Below are positions 23,081-31,158 of a stretch of 64,000 nucleotides of DNA, one piece after another. The DNA comes from Acidobacteriota bacterium. Lineage in GTDB: Bacteria; Acidobacteriota; Terriglobia; Acidiferrales; UBA7541. The notes under the pieces were generated by a model. That model was not told where the DNA came from. It worked only from the letters and a program-made list of their open reading frames with translations, and searched no databases. Both the position numbers and the translations under genes were made by a program. The first letter of the stretch is position 1; the number at the start of each line of letters is the position of its first letter. Location of the stretch: the NCBI GenBank assembly GCA_021818865.1, contig JAKASX010000004.1:1-64000 (forward strand), in the 5' to 3' direction.

Positions 23081-24709
23081 ATGGCGACAAACCGCGACAT
23101 CGTGCGCGAAGGAAGACCCGACGAACGGGAGGAGCGGGAACGCGCGCGGCAATTGGCGGAGCGCTACCGCTGCCCGTTCATCGACCTGAAAGAGCAGCGA
23201 ATCGATCCCGAGCTTTTCCGCAGCATTCCCGCCGAATTGATGTTCCGCTACAGTTTCGTGCCGCTGGAATCGCGGAACGGTTCGCTGGTGGTTGCGGCGG
23301 CCGATCCCAGCCAACTGGTGCAGAGCGACGAACTGTCGCTGCTGCTCGGTTACAAGCTGGTGTTGAAGGTGGCCACCGCTTCGCAGATCAGCGACCTGCT
23401 GAAACGCACCGAGCAGTCGCAGCGCGTGCTGGAACAGGCGACCGAGGGATTCACCACGCTGCAGGTGGTGACGGACGAGGACGCGGACGAAAACATCTCG
23501 ATCGACCGGCTGACCGAGGATACGGCCGTCAATCCGGTGGTGCGGCTGGTGGATACCGTGATTTTCACGGCGCTCGAGCGGCGAGCGAGCGACATCCACA
23601 TCGAAAGCCGCGACAATGAAGTTGCGGTGAAGTATCGCATCGACGGCGTCTTGCAGGAAGCGATGACGCCGCTGGCGCCCGAGTGGCATTCGACGATCAT
23701 CAGCCGCATCAAGGTGATGAGCGAACTCGACATCGCCGAGCGGCGCATCCCGCAGGACGGCCGCTTCCGCGTGCGGTACAAGGGCCGTTTCATCGATTTC
23801 CGCGTTTCGATCATGCCCTCTATCTACGGCGAAGACGCCGTGTTGCGCGTGCTCGACAAGGAAAGCCTGAGCGAAAAATTCCGGAATCTGAATCTGGACG
23901 TGGTGGGATTCATCGACGCGGACCTGAAACGGCTGCGTCGTTACATCCGCGAGCCGTACGGCATGATGCTGGTGACCGGGCCGACCGGCTCGGGGAAAAC
24001 GACGACGCTCTACGCCTGCATCAACGAGATCAAATCGGACGAAGACAAAATCGTCACCATCGAGGACCCCGTCGAATACCAGATCCGCGGCATCACCCAA
24101 ATTCCGGTGAACGAGAAGAAGGGTTTGACGTTCGCGCGCGGGCTGCGGTCGATTCTGCGGCACGATCCGGACAAAATCATGGTGGGCGAAATCCGCGACC
24201 TGGAAACGGCGCAGATCGCGATCGCCGCGGCGCTCACCGGACACCTGGTGTTCACCACCGTGCACGCGAACAACGTCTTCGACGTGATCGGTCGGTTCAT
24301 CAATATGGGCGTCGAGCCGTACAATTTCGTCGCCGCGCTCAACTGTATCTTGGCGCAGCGGCTGCTGCGCGTGATATGCGAGCATTGCAAGAGGGAAGTG
24401 CGGTACACGCGGGAAGAGCTCGAAGCAGGCGGCTTGATCGCCAGCGAGTGGGCCGACCGGCCACTTTACGAGGGCGCCGGGTGCCTGGAGTGCTCCGGCA
24501 CGGGATTCCGCGGCCGCACCGCCATCGCCGAGATCCTGGACCTGACCGACCGCATCCGCGACATGATCATCGGTCGGCGGCCCACCAGTGAAATCAAACA
24601 CGCGGCGCGCGAAGAGGGCATGACGTTCCTGCGGGATTCGGGTATCGAAAAGGTGCGGGAAGGCATCACCACGCTGCGGGAAATCAACAAGGTCACGTTC
24701 ATTGAATAG
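23081..24709 (+). CDS. pilB: PilB/GspE-type assembly ATPase
   Basis: Hexameric ATPase powering pseudopilus or pilus assembly. At 542 residues it has an N-terminal MshEN/N1E-like domain (about residues 25-130, CPFIDLKEQRIDPELFRSIP), the PAS-like N2 domain, Walker A GPTGSGKTTTLYA near residues 302-314, an Asp box, Walker B IMVGEIRDLETAQIA and the His box LVFTTVHANN. The tetracysteine zinc motif CEHC...CLEC seen in GspE and PilB is present around residues 431-470. Its ATG lies eight bases after pilC and its end overlaps the TTG start of pilM by eight bases. Assignment to the secretion/pilus ATPase family is certain; the choice between PilB and GspE is not. Confidence 0.93.
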   Translation: MATNRDIVREGRPDEREERERARQLAERYRCPFIDLKEQRIDPELFRSIPAELMFRYSFVPLESRNGSLVVAAADPSQLVQSDELSLLLGYKLVLKVATASQISDLLKRTEQSQRVLEQATEGFTTLQVVTDEDADENISIDRLTEDTAVNPVVRLVDTVIFTALERRASDIHIESRDNEVAVKYRIDGVLQEAMTPLAPEWHSTIISRIKVMSELDIAERRIPQDGRFRVRYKGRFIDFRVSIMPSIYGEDAVLRVLDKESLSEKFRNLNLDVVGFIDADLKRLRRYIREPYGMMLVTGPTGSGKTTTLYACINEIKSDEDKIVTIEDPVEYQIRGITQIPVNEKKGLTFARGLRSILRHDPDKIMVGEIRDLETAQIAIAAALTGHLVFTTVHANNVFDVIGRFINMGVEPYNFVAALNCILAQRLLRVICEHCKREVRYTREELEAGGLIASEWADRPLYEGAGCLECSGTGFRGRTAIAEILDLTDRIRDMIIGRRPTSEIKHAAREEGMTFLRDSGIEKVREGITTLREINKVTFIE

Positions 24710-25667
24710 CCTCACTGCGCCACGAACCGGGATCTCCGCCGGTCCGCTTCGGCGAATCGGACACTGGCTGAATGCCCGTCCGCATCCCGATCTGGTGATC
24801 CAGATCGCGCCGGAGCGCGTGACGGCGGCGCGATGGGGAGTGAAGCGGCTCGAAGCTTTCGCCGAAGAGCCGCTTGCGCCCGGGGCTCTGCGGCCGTCGG
24901 CGGCGCAGCCGAACCTGAGCGACGCGGAAGCGGTGGGACGCGCGGTCGCGCGCGTGGCCGAAAGGGTGAGCGGAGCGCGCCACGAGGCGGCGTTGATTTT
25001 GCCGGACACGGTGGTGCGAATTTTCTTGCTGGGCTTCGAGAGCTTTCCGCGAAAGGAAGCCGAAGCGGCGCCGCTCCTGCGCTGGCGGCTGCGGAAAAGC
25101 GTGCCGTTTCCCGTGGAAGAAACGGTGCTGTCGTGGAGCGAGCAGGCGGCTTCCGACGGCAGCCCGGAAGTGGTGACGGCGGTGGCGCGGGAATCGGTGG
25201 TGAAGGAATACGAAGCGGCGTTGCGCGGCGCGGGACTGGAACCGGGCGTGGTGATTGGCGAGACGCTGGCGATGCTGCCGCTCGTCGAGGACGGTCCAGC
25301 GGTGCTGCTGGCGCGGCTGGGCAATTTCAGTTTGACGACGGCGATCGCGGACGCGGGACGCCTCGCGCTTTTCCGCTCGAGCGATTTGAGCGCCGAGCCG
25401 GATTCCCAGGCGCTGCTCGATGAAATTTTTCCCGCGGCGGCGTTTTTTCAGGATCGCACGCAGCGAAACATCGAGCGGGTGCGCCTGGCGGGCATGGAAC
25501 GCTACGGCGGGGAATTGCGCGAACGGCTGGAACGAGAGCTGGGCTGCCCGGTTGCGCCGCTGGGCGGCGACGCGGGAGCAAGGGAAGGGCTGCCGGAGGG
25601 CGCGAGCGACCTGCTCGGACGCCAGTGCGCGTCGCTCGTGGGATGGCAGCTGAACCGGGGCGCGTGA
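24702..25667 (+). CDS. pilM: PilM-like actin-fold protein
   Basis: Cytoplasmic actin-like ATPase-fold component that docks on PilN. The 321-residue protein shows VIQIAPERVTAARWG at the start, AALILPDTVVRIFLLGFESFP, LLRWRLRKSVPFPVEE and a GARGAGLEPGVV-like segment in the order known for PilM/GspL-type domains. The start is uncertain: a TTG at 24702 overlapping the pilB end fits operon spacing, but no strong Shine-Dalgarno is seen and a later GTG such as 24795 is possible. The C-terminal ~40 residues are Gly/Glu-rich. Its neighbours pilN and pilO complete the usual M-N-O alignment complex. The call rests on both fold and order. Confidence 0.82.
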   Translation: MNSLTAPRTGISAGPLRRIGHWLNARPHPDLVIQIAPERVTAARWGVKRLEAFAEEPLAPGALRPSAAQPNLSDAEAVGRAVARVAERVSGARHEAALILPDTVVRIFLLGFESFPRKEAEAAPLLRWRLRKSVPFPVEETVLSWSEQAASDGSPEVVTAVARESVVKEYEAALRGAGLEPGVVIGETLAMLPLVEDGPAVLLARLGNFSLTTAIADAGRLALFRSSDLSAEPDSQALLDEIFPAAAFFQDRTQRNIERVRLAGMERYGGELRERLERELGCPVAPLGGDAGAREGLPEGASDLLGRQCASLVGWQLNRGA

Positions 25668-25668
25668 G

Positions 25669-26247
25669 ATGAAGATACGGCTCAACGTCGCCACGCAGCC
25701 GCTCGAAAGCCATCGCCGGTTCGTTGCAGGCGCGGCGGGGCTGGGTTTGGTCGGCCTAGTGGCGCTGGTCGTACTTTCGATGAGCGTCGCGCGGGCGTGG
25801 CGAGAGAATCGCGGCCAGCGGGCGGAAGTCAGTGGCTACCGGAGCCAATTGGCTCAACTCGACGGCCAACGGCAGCAATTGGCGGTGTTTTTCGACTCGC
25901 CGCAGACGAAAACGGTCGTTGATCGAGCGACCTTTCTCAATTCGCTCATCGACCAGCGCAGCTTTCCCTGGACGAAAATTTTCACCGACCTCGAAAAGGT
26001 ACTGCCGACAGGGGTTCGCGTGATGAGCATCGCGCCCGAGATGCGAAATGGTGAGGTGGACGTGAAGCTGGCGGTGGGCGCCACGAACAGTGCCAGCGCG
26101 AACGCGTTTCTGAAGGCGCTGCAGGCCTCGCCTGCGTTTAGCCAGATGCGCGTGAGAGACGAAACGCGGACGCAGGGAACCGACCAGCAGGACCAACTCC
26201 AAATCCAACTGGACGCCGTCTATTCCGGCGCGCCGGAGGGCCCGTGA
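25669..26247 (+). CDS. pilN: PilN-like inner-membrane alignment protein
   Basis: A 192-residue bitopic protein: a short cytoplasmic N-terminus with the PilM-binding motif form IRLNVATQPLE (INLLP-like), one membrane helix around residues 24-43 (GLGLVGLVALVVLSM), a coiled-coil (RGQRAEVSGYRSQLAQLDGQRQQL) and a ferredoxin-like periplasmic domain (FPWTKIFTDLEKVLPTGVRVMSI...). Its ATG is one base after the pilM stop. In type IV pilus systems PilN binds PilM in the cytoplasm and PilO outside. The C-terminal FKALQASPAF-type helix fits PilN domains. The assignment is good because order and topology both match. Confidence 0.85.
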   Translation: MKIRLNVATQPLESHRRFVAGAAGLGLVGLVALVVLSMSVARAWRENRGQRAEVSGYRSQLAQLDGQRQQLAVFFDSPQTKTVVDRATFLNSLIDQRSFPWTKIFTDLEKVLPTGVRVMSIAPEMRNGEVDVKLAVGATNSASANAFLKALQASPAFSQMRVRDETRTQGTDQQDQLQIQLDAVYSGAPEGP

Positions 26248-26792
26248 CGCGGCGTCGAGCACGCTGGAAACTGTGGGTTCAGGTGGCGCTGGCCGTGCTG
26301 CTGACCGCGGACGCGGGACTGGCCATCGTGAAATGGCGCATGAACGTTGCCGCTTCGCAGCAGCAGCTGGAGGAGCAGGCGGTGCGGCTGCGGGCGGAAG
26401 TGGCGGCGATTCGAAACAACCTCAGGCGTGCCGAAGACGTACGACAGAAAATGCCGAAAATCGCCGGCGAATGCGACCACTTCTACAATGAGCAATTGCT
26501 CGGCCCCAAGCAGGGCTACGCCGCGCTGGTGGCGAACCTTGGCGATATCGCCCAGAAAGCGGGGCTCGAAACGAGCGGGTTGCGGTTCACGCAAAAGGGC
26601 GAAAGCCATCACGGCGTGACGCAGGTGGATGCGACCGCCGTAATCGAAGGAAATTACGATTCGCTCGTGCGATTCATCGATGGACTCGAACAGTCTCAGA
26701 ATTTCTACGTGCTCGATAGCTTGCAACTCGCGTCCAGCACGGGTGGGCGGGTGAAGTTGAACATCCGGCTGCACACCTATTTCCGGACCTGA
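26244..26792 (+). CDS. pilO: PilO-like inner-membrane alignment protein
   Basis: A 182-residue protein with one N-terminal membrane segment (about residues 9-26, LWVQVALAVLLTADAGLAI), a long coiled-coil (residues ~35-75) and a small alpha/beta periplasmic domain (LVANLGDIAQKAGLETSGLRF...LVRFIDGLEQSQNFYVLDSLQL), the PilO plan. The start is GTG 26244 overlapping the pilN stop (GTGA). It pairs with PilN to form the alignment subcomplex between the ATPase platform and the outer-membrane exit. The domain ending in FIDGLEQS..FYVLDSLQL is the most recognisable part. Confidence in PilO rather than GspM comes from the preceding pilM-pilN. Confidence 0.82.
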   Translation: MTRRRARWKLWVQVALAVLLTADAGLAIVKWRMNVAASQQQLEEQAVRLRAEVAAIRNNLRRAEDVRQKMPKIAGECDHFYNEQLLGPKQGYAALVANLGDIAQKAGLETSGLRFTQKGESHHGVTQVDATAVIEGNYDSLVRFIDGLEQSQNFYVLDSLQLASSTGGRVKLNIRLHTYFRT

Positions 26793-26795
26793 ACC

Positions 26796-27341
26796 GTGTC
26801 GCGAAGAACCGAAATCGCGCTGTTCGCCGGGCTGCTGGCCATTCTGGCGGTGGTGCTCTACCGCAATTTCCAGCCGGCGGGCGCCGAAGGAGAAGACGGA
26901 CCGCAGGTAATTGCGATTCAGCCGCTCCACGTGCCGAATCCCGAACTCCACCTGGGCCGGATCGAGCGGCTGCGGCAGATGACCTACACCGGAATGCACC
27001 GCAATATTTTCAGCGATACGGCCCTTCCGCCGTCTCCCGCTCTGCAGAAGGCGAAACTTGCGGACGGCCCGGCGGGGCGCGGAGACGCGCGGCCCAGCGG
27101 ACCGCCTCCGCCGCCGCGGCTGGTGGTGCCGCTGACGTTTTACGGCATAGCAGTGGATCCGCGGAGCGGCGGAAAGGTGGCGTTTTTCACGAATGGCGAC
27201 CACGTTTTCATCGCGTCGCAGGGGCAAACGCTCCTGGGCCATTTCCGGCTGCTGCAGATTGGCGATAAGACGGTGACCATCGAGGACACCGGCAGCGGCG
27301 TAACGGCGACGCTCGAAATGACTCCGCCGGTGACACAATGA
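26796..27341 (+). CDS. GspC/PilP-like bitopic protein
   Basis: A 181-residue protein with an N-terminal membrane helix (residues ~7-22, ALFAGLLAILAVVLY), a Pro-rich linker near residues 84-108 and a compact C-terminal beta domain (LTFYGIAVDPRSGGKVAFFTNGDHVFIASQGQTLLGHFRLLQIGDKTVTIED). That domain matches the homology-region fold of GspC and PilP, which links the inner-membrane complex to the outer-membrane secretin. It lies three bases after pilO and its stop overlaps the next start (ATGA). No lipobox is seen, so it is bitopic like GspC rather than a lipoprotein like PilP. Its secretin partner is not in the window. Confidence 0.75.
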   Translation: MSRRTEIALFAGLLAILAVVLYRNFQPAGAEGEDGPQVIAIQPLHVPNPELHLGRIERLRQMTYTGMHRNIFSDTALPPSPALQKAKLADGPAGRGDARPSGPPPPPRLVVPLTFYGIAVDPRSGGKVAFFTNGDHVFIASQGQTLLGHFRLLQIGDKTVTIEDTGSGVTATLEMTPPVTQ

Positions 27342-28153
27342 CGGCGCGGCACGACACCCGAAATGGCAAGCGCGCGCGGAACGGCCGCGCGACGCACGGG
27401 GACTCGGGCTACACGCTGCTGCTCGCGATTTTCCTTGCCGCGGTGATGCTGATCGCGGCTTCCGTCGCCGTGCCGAACCTCATCACGCAGGCGCGGCGGC
27501 AAAAAGAGGAGCTGATGATCTGGCGCGGGCGGCAATACGCTCGCGCGATCGGGCTGTATTACCGCCAGACGGGACATTTTCCGCACAATTTGCGCGAACT
27601 GTACAAGGGCGTGAACGACGTCCATTTCCTGCGCCAGCGCTACAAGGACCCGATGAACGCGCAGGACGGCTCTTGGCGGCTGATTTATCTGGGGCCCGGC
27701 GGGCAGTTGATCGGGAGCCTCTGCTGGCAGACGATGGCCGAATACCAGGCGGCGGAAATGGGCGTGCCGTTGCCGGGAACGAAAGAGCCGCCGGCGTGCG
27801 GACAGCCGCTGAAACCGGTGAAGCAAGGGGATACGGAAGGGATGACGCCGGCGGGTTCTTCGCAGACCTTGAAGCCGCAGGGCGCAATCATCAACGAAGG
27901 GCAGATGATTGGCGGAAATTTGATCGGCGTGGCGAGCAAAGTGAATGCGCCTTCGCTGAAGGTTTACATGGGCGCGAAGAATTACCGGCAATGGGAATTC
28001 ATCTGGAATCCGCTTCAAGGGCAGCAGACGGGCCAACCCGGCACTTCGCCTCTTGGAGGGCCAACGACGCCGCAAACCGGAACGGCGAAATCTCCCTTTG
28101 GTTCGTTGTTCCAGCCGCCGACGCAGCGGCCACAACAGCCGCAGCAACCGTAG
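27338..28153 (+). CDS. Pseudopilin-like protein lacking Glu5
   Basis: A 271-residue protein with a long basic leader (residues 1-23) then the prepilin cleavage context DSG|YTLLLAIFLAAVMLIAASVAVPNL and a single hydrophobic helix, the hallmark of type IV pilins and pseudopilins. The residue at mature position 5 is Leu instead of the conserved Glu, as in some minor (GspK-type) pseudopilins. A pseudopilin-type region follows (EELMIWRGRQYARAIGLYYRQTGHFP), and the C-terminus is Pro/Gln/Thr-rich. It overlaps the preceding stop by ATGA and closes the operon. The matching prepilin peptidase is at 60,668-61,519. It is probably a minor or tip subunit; the major pseudopilin must lie elsewhere. Confidence 0.78.
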   Translation: MTARHDTRNGKRARNGRATHGDSGYTLLLAIFLAAVMLIAASVAVPNLITQARRQKEELMIWRGRQYARAIGLYYRQTGHFPHNLRELYKGVNDVHFLRQRYKDPMNAQDGSWRLIYLGPGGQLIGSLCWQTMAEYQAAEMGVPLPGTKEPPACGQPLKPVKQGDTEGMTPAGSSQTLKPQGAIINEGQMIGGNLIGVASKVNAPSLKVYMGAKNYRQWEFIWNPLQGQQTGQPGTSPLGGPTTPQTGTAKSPFGSLFQPPTQRPQQPQQP

Positions 28154-28302
28154 CCGCCTTAACCACGGAAACAGCCTTGATTGCCAGGAATTCCTGATAT
28201 TCCAGATGAATTGGGCGCTGCCCTTGCACCACGGGAGGGAAATTGCGTCCTCGGGGTGGTCGGGATGAGAGACGACGATCCGCTCGAGGGAACGAACGGA
28301 TT

Positions 28303-29040
28303 TCAGTGAAGGTCAAGCCGCGACGCTTTACCTGCGGGAACGGCCTTTTCCTGGCAACGCGACGCGAGCGGGGCGCACAGCACCTGGACAACGCCTGTGC
28401 GCGGATTGGGCAGCACGCTGCGCTTCATTTCGCGGCGGACCCGAGAGACGTAGCTTCGCGTTTCAGGAAACGGCGGAATGCCGCCGTAGAGCGAGACGCT
28501 CGCCGGTCCCGCGTTGTACGCCGCGAGCGCCAGATTCAAATTGCCGAATTTTGCCAGCATCTGGCGCAAATAGCTCGCACCTCCCTGGATATTTTCCGCG
28601 GGATCGAACGGATGCTGGACGGCGAGCGCGCGAGCGGTCGCCGGCATGAGCTGCATCAAGCCGAGCGCGCCCTTGGCGGAAACGGCGCGCGGATGAAAAT
28701 CGGATTCGGTGCGAATCACGCTGGAAAGAAGCGTTTGGCTCAAGCCGGTTTTTCGCGCGGCGCCGGCGACGAGCGAAGCGTATGGATCGGCCGGGCCGGA
28801 GGAGATTTTGGCTGCGGCGGGAAAATAGTCTTCGGGCTCGAAGCGAAGGACGGCCGAAGCAGGCAGCGTGGCTTCGCCGCCGGGAATTTGCAGAATCACG
28901 AGCGAACCGCGACGCTCGTAGCCAGTGACGTGCAGGCGGCGGCCGTTGCGCAGCACTGCCCAATCCGCGCGCGCGGCCGGCGCGAAGGCCAGCAAGGCGC
29001 CGCAAGCGGCGAGGAGCAGATGCCGGGCAGCTCGAATCAT
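28303..29040 (-). CDS. Lytic transglycosylase (SLT domain), exported
   Basis: Cuts the peptidoglycan glycan strand between MurNAc and GlcNAc. The 245-residue protein has a signal peptide (residues 1-25, ending PAARA), a short beta-barrel-like N-terminal module (WAVLRNGRRLHVTGYERRG...ILQIPGGEATLPASAV) and an SLT domain from about residue 88. That domain has the catalytic glutamate in VIRTESDFHPRAVS (about residue 112), then KGALGLMQLMPATA, NIQGGASYLRQML and LALAAYNAGP. The start at 29040 overlaps the stop of the HAD phosphatase gene on the same strand by four bases, so they are probably co-expressed. Wall remodelling, possibly to make room for the pseudopilus next door, is inference only. Confidence 0.92.
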   Translation of the reverse strand: MIRAARHLLLAACGALLAFAPAARADWAVLRNGRRLHVTGYERRGSLVILQIPGGEATLPASAVLRFEPEDYFPAAAKISSGPADPYASLVAGAARKTGLSQTLLSSVIRTESDFHPRAVSAKGALGLMQLMPATARALAVQHPFDPAENIQGGASYLRQMLAKFGNLNLALAAYNAGPASVSLYGGIPPFPETRSYVSRVRREMKRSVLPNPRTGVVQVLCAPLASRCQEKAVPAGKASRLDLH

Positions 29041-29879
29041 GCGTTCCGCTCCGCCAAAACGTAGCGTTCGATGGCGACGGCCACGCCGCCGTCGTCATTC
29101 GACAGCGTAACCCGCCACCCGTTCGATTTCAACTCCTGGGACGCGTTGGCCATGACGACGGGCAGGCCGGCGACGGCCAGCATGTCGCGGTCGTTCAAAT
29201 TGTCCCCGATGGCGAGGATTTCCTCGCGGCGGATGCCGAGCCGAGCCGCCCAATCGGCCAGCGCGTTGCCTTTCGAACAGCCGCGCTCGATGACGTCGAC
29301 GATGGTGAAATTGCGGCGCTCGTATTCGGCGACGGCGACGGCGAACTTGCGCGCAAAATCGAGCGCGGCAAGCCGCGCGACCAGCCGCCGCATCTCCTCA
29401 ACCGGACCGGTGTACATCACCTGGATGGGATCTTCGGTGAGGCTGGATTCGAGCGGAGAAACTTCGCGCAGGAACGCTCGGTTGCGCTCGAAATAGCCGC
29501 GCCGGCCGGGATCCTCCCAGTCGATCCGCTCGAAAACCACCTGGCCTTCCTGCGGACGATCGAAAACGACCGCGGCGCCGGAGCGGAATTCGGACGTAGC
29601 TTCGAGAACCGTTCGGGCGATATCGCGTGGGAGCAGGCGCCGCGCGAGCGTTTCGCCGTCCGATCCCTTGACGAGCGCTCCGTTATTGACGATCAGCGCG
29701 AGCGGGACGTTGAGCCGCTGGCGTATCTGGAGCGTGAAATCGTACCGGCGGCCCGTGACCAGAACGACGTGGACGCCAGCGGCGACCGCGCGCGCGACGG
29801 CGGCCCGATTGGATTCGGGAATTTCGCTGCGGCTGTCGAGCAGCGTGCCGTCAAGATCGATGGCCACCAGGCGGATCAT
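29037..29879 (-). CDS. HAD-superfamily (Cof-type) phosphatase
   Basis: A ~280-residue hydrolase of the HAD IIB/Cof class. The nucleophile motif VAIDLDGTLLDS is at the N-terminus, motif II is VLVTGRRYD, and the motif III/IV region reads GCSKGNALADWAARLGI followed by EEILAIGDNLNDRDML with metal-binding aspartates. A large C2 cap lies between. Members dephosphorylate sugar phosphates, nucleotides or cofactors, often loosely. I place the start at ATG 29879 (MIRLVAIDLDG); an ATG at 29897 adds six residues. It overlaps the lytic transglycosylase start by four bases and lies only 34 bases from the divergent threonine synthase start. Substrate unknown. Confidence 0.9.
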   Translation of the reverse strand: MIRLVAIDLDGTLLDSRSEIPESNRAAVARAVAAGVHVVLVTGRRYDFTLQIRQRLNVPLALIVNNGALVKGSDGETLARRLLPRDIARTVLEATSEFRSGAAVVFDRPQEGQVVFERIDWEDPGRRGYFERNRAFLREVSPLESSLTEDPIQVMYTGPVEEMRRLVARLAALDFARKFAVAVAEYERRNFTIVDVIERGCSKGNALADWAARLGIRREEILAIGDNLNDRDMLAVAGLPVVMANASQELKSNGWRVTLSNDDGGVAVAIERYVLAERNA

Positions 29880-29913
29880 TCGCGTCCTCTTAATCATGTT
29901 ACATTCTTCTGCT

Positions 29914-31089
29914 ATGACTACGACACTGACGCACCTCGAATGTTCCCGTTGCCAAAAGACCTATTCGGCCGACGAACTGCTCAACCTGTGCACGTGTGGA
30001 GGGCCGCTGCTCGCGCGATATGACCTGGTGCGCGCGGCCAAAACGCTGACACTCGCCGCGGTCGCGGCGCGGCCGGCGACGATGTGGCGCTATGCGGAAT
30101 TGTTGCCGGCGAAAGGCGAACCCGTGAGCCTGGGCGAAGGCATGACGCCTTTGGTGCACGCGCGGGCGCTTGGCGAGCGAATGGGCCTGCGGAAACTTTG
30201 TGTGAAAGACGAGGGGTTGAATCCCACGGGATCTTTCAAGGCGCGCGGACTTTCCGCGGCGGTGACGCGGGCAAAAGAACTCGGAGCGAAAAAGCTCGCC
30301 ACGCCGACGGCGGGAAACGCGGGCGGCGCGCTGGCTGCTTACGCGGCGCGAGCGGGAATGCCTTCGGTCATCGTGATGCCGGCCGATACGCCGGAAGCGA
30401 ACGAAATCGAATGCCGCGCGGCGGGCGCGGAAGTGGTGAAACTCGACGGCCTGATTTCCGATTGCGGGAAGTACGTGGCCGAACGGAAGGATCGCGAGGG
30501 GTGGTATGAAGTGACCACGCTAAAGGAACCCTATCGGATCGAAGGAAAAAAAACGATGGGACTCGAAGTGTGGGAACAGATGGGCGGCGCGCTGCCCGAC
30601 GTGATTATTTATCCGACCGGGGGCGGCGTGGGAATGATCGGGATGTGGAAGGTGTTTGACGAACTCGAAGCGATGGGCCTCATTGGAAGCAAGCGGCCAA
30701 GGATGGTCGCGGTGCAGGCGGCCGGTTGCGCGCCGGTGATACGGGCGTTCGAACAAGGTAAAGAGGATTCGGAATTTTGGCAGAACGCAGCGACGCTCGC
30801 TTCCGGCTTGCGCGTGCCCAAGGCGATCGGTGATTTTCTGATTTTGCGCGCGATTCGGGAAACCGGCGGCACGGCCGTCGCGGCGACGGACGAGGAAATC
30901 ATGGCCGAGGCGAAAGAACTCGCGGCGCGGGAGGGAATTTTCGCGGCGCCGGAGGGCGCGGCCAGCTTGTGCGCCGCGCGGAAACTCGCAAAGCAGGGAT
31001 GGATTCGGCCGGACGAAATGGTGGTCGCGTACAACACCGGCAGCGGCTACAAGTATTTGCCAAGTTGGCGCTCTGCCGTCGGCATCTAG
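29914..31089 (+). CDS. thrC: Threonine synthase
   Basis: PLP enzyme converting O-phosphohomoserine to threonine. The 391-residue protein starts with a zinc-ribbon-like cysteine pair (CSRCQKTY...LNLCTCGG), typical of the bacterial ThrC class with this N-terminal element. It then shows LGEGMTPLVHA, the Schiff-base lysine in NPTGSFKARG (about residue 107), TAGNAGGALAAYAARAG and the phosphate-binding YPTGGGVGMIGMW. ATG 29914 is chosen because the conserved Cys motif begins right after; an in-frame ATG at 29896 is possible. The gene is divergent from the HAD phosphatase with only 34 bases between, so their promoters must overlap or lie in coding sequence. No other threonine genes are nearby. Confidence 0.93.
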   Translation: MTTTLTHLECSRCQKTYSADELLNLCTCGGPLLARYDLVRAAKTLTLAAVAARPATMWRYAELLPAKGEPVSLGEGMTPLVHARALGERMGLRKLCVKDEGLNPTGSFKARGLSAAVTRAKELGAKKLATPTAGNAGGALAAYAARAGMPSVIVMPADTPEANEIECRAAGAEVVKLDGLISDCGKYVAERKDREGWYEVTTLKEPYRIEGKKTMGLEVWEQMGGALPDVIIYPTGGGVGMIGMWKVFDELEAMGLIGSKRPRMVAVQAAGCAPVIRAFEQGKEDSEFWQNAATLASGLRVPKAIGDFLILRAIRETGGTAVAATDEEIMAEAKELAAREGIFAAPEGAASLCAARKLAKQGWIRPDEMVVAYNTGSGYKYLPSWRSAVGI

Positions 31090-31158
31090 GCGCGGGTCCT
31101 GAACCGAGGGCCCGGCGCGCCGGCGACGGAATTGCCCTGTCTCTTGGAAAGGAGCGGG

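Noticed and set aside
23048-25324. 758-codon minus-strand frame over pilB and pilM
   Set aside because: Antisense shadow in a clear operon; no ribosome binding site or recognisable domains.
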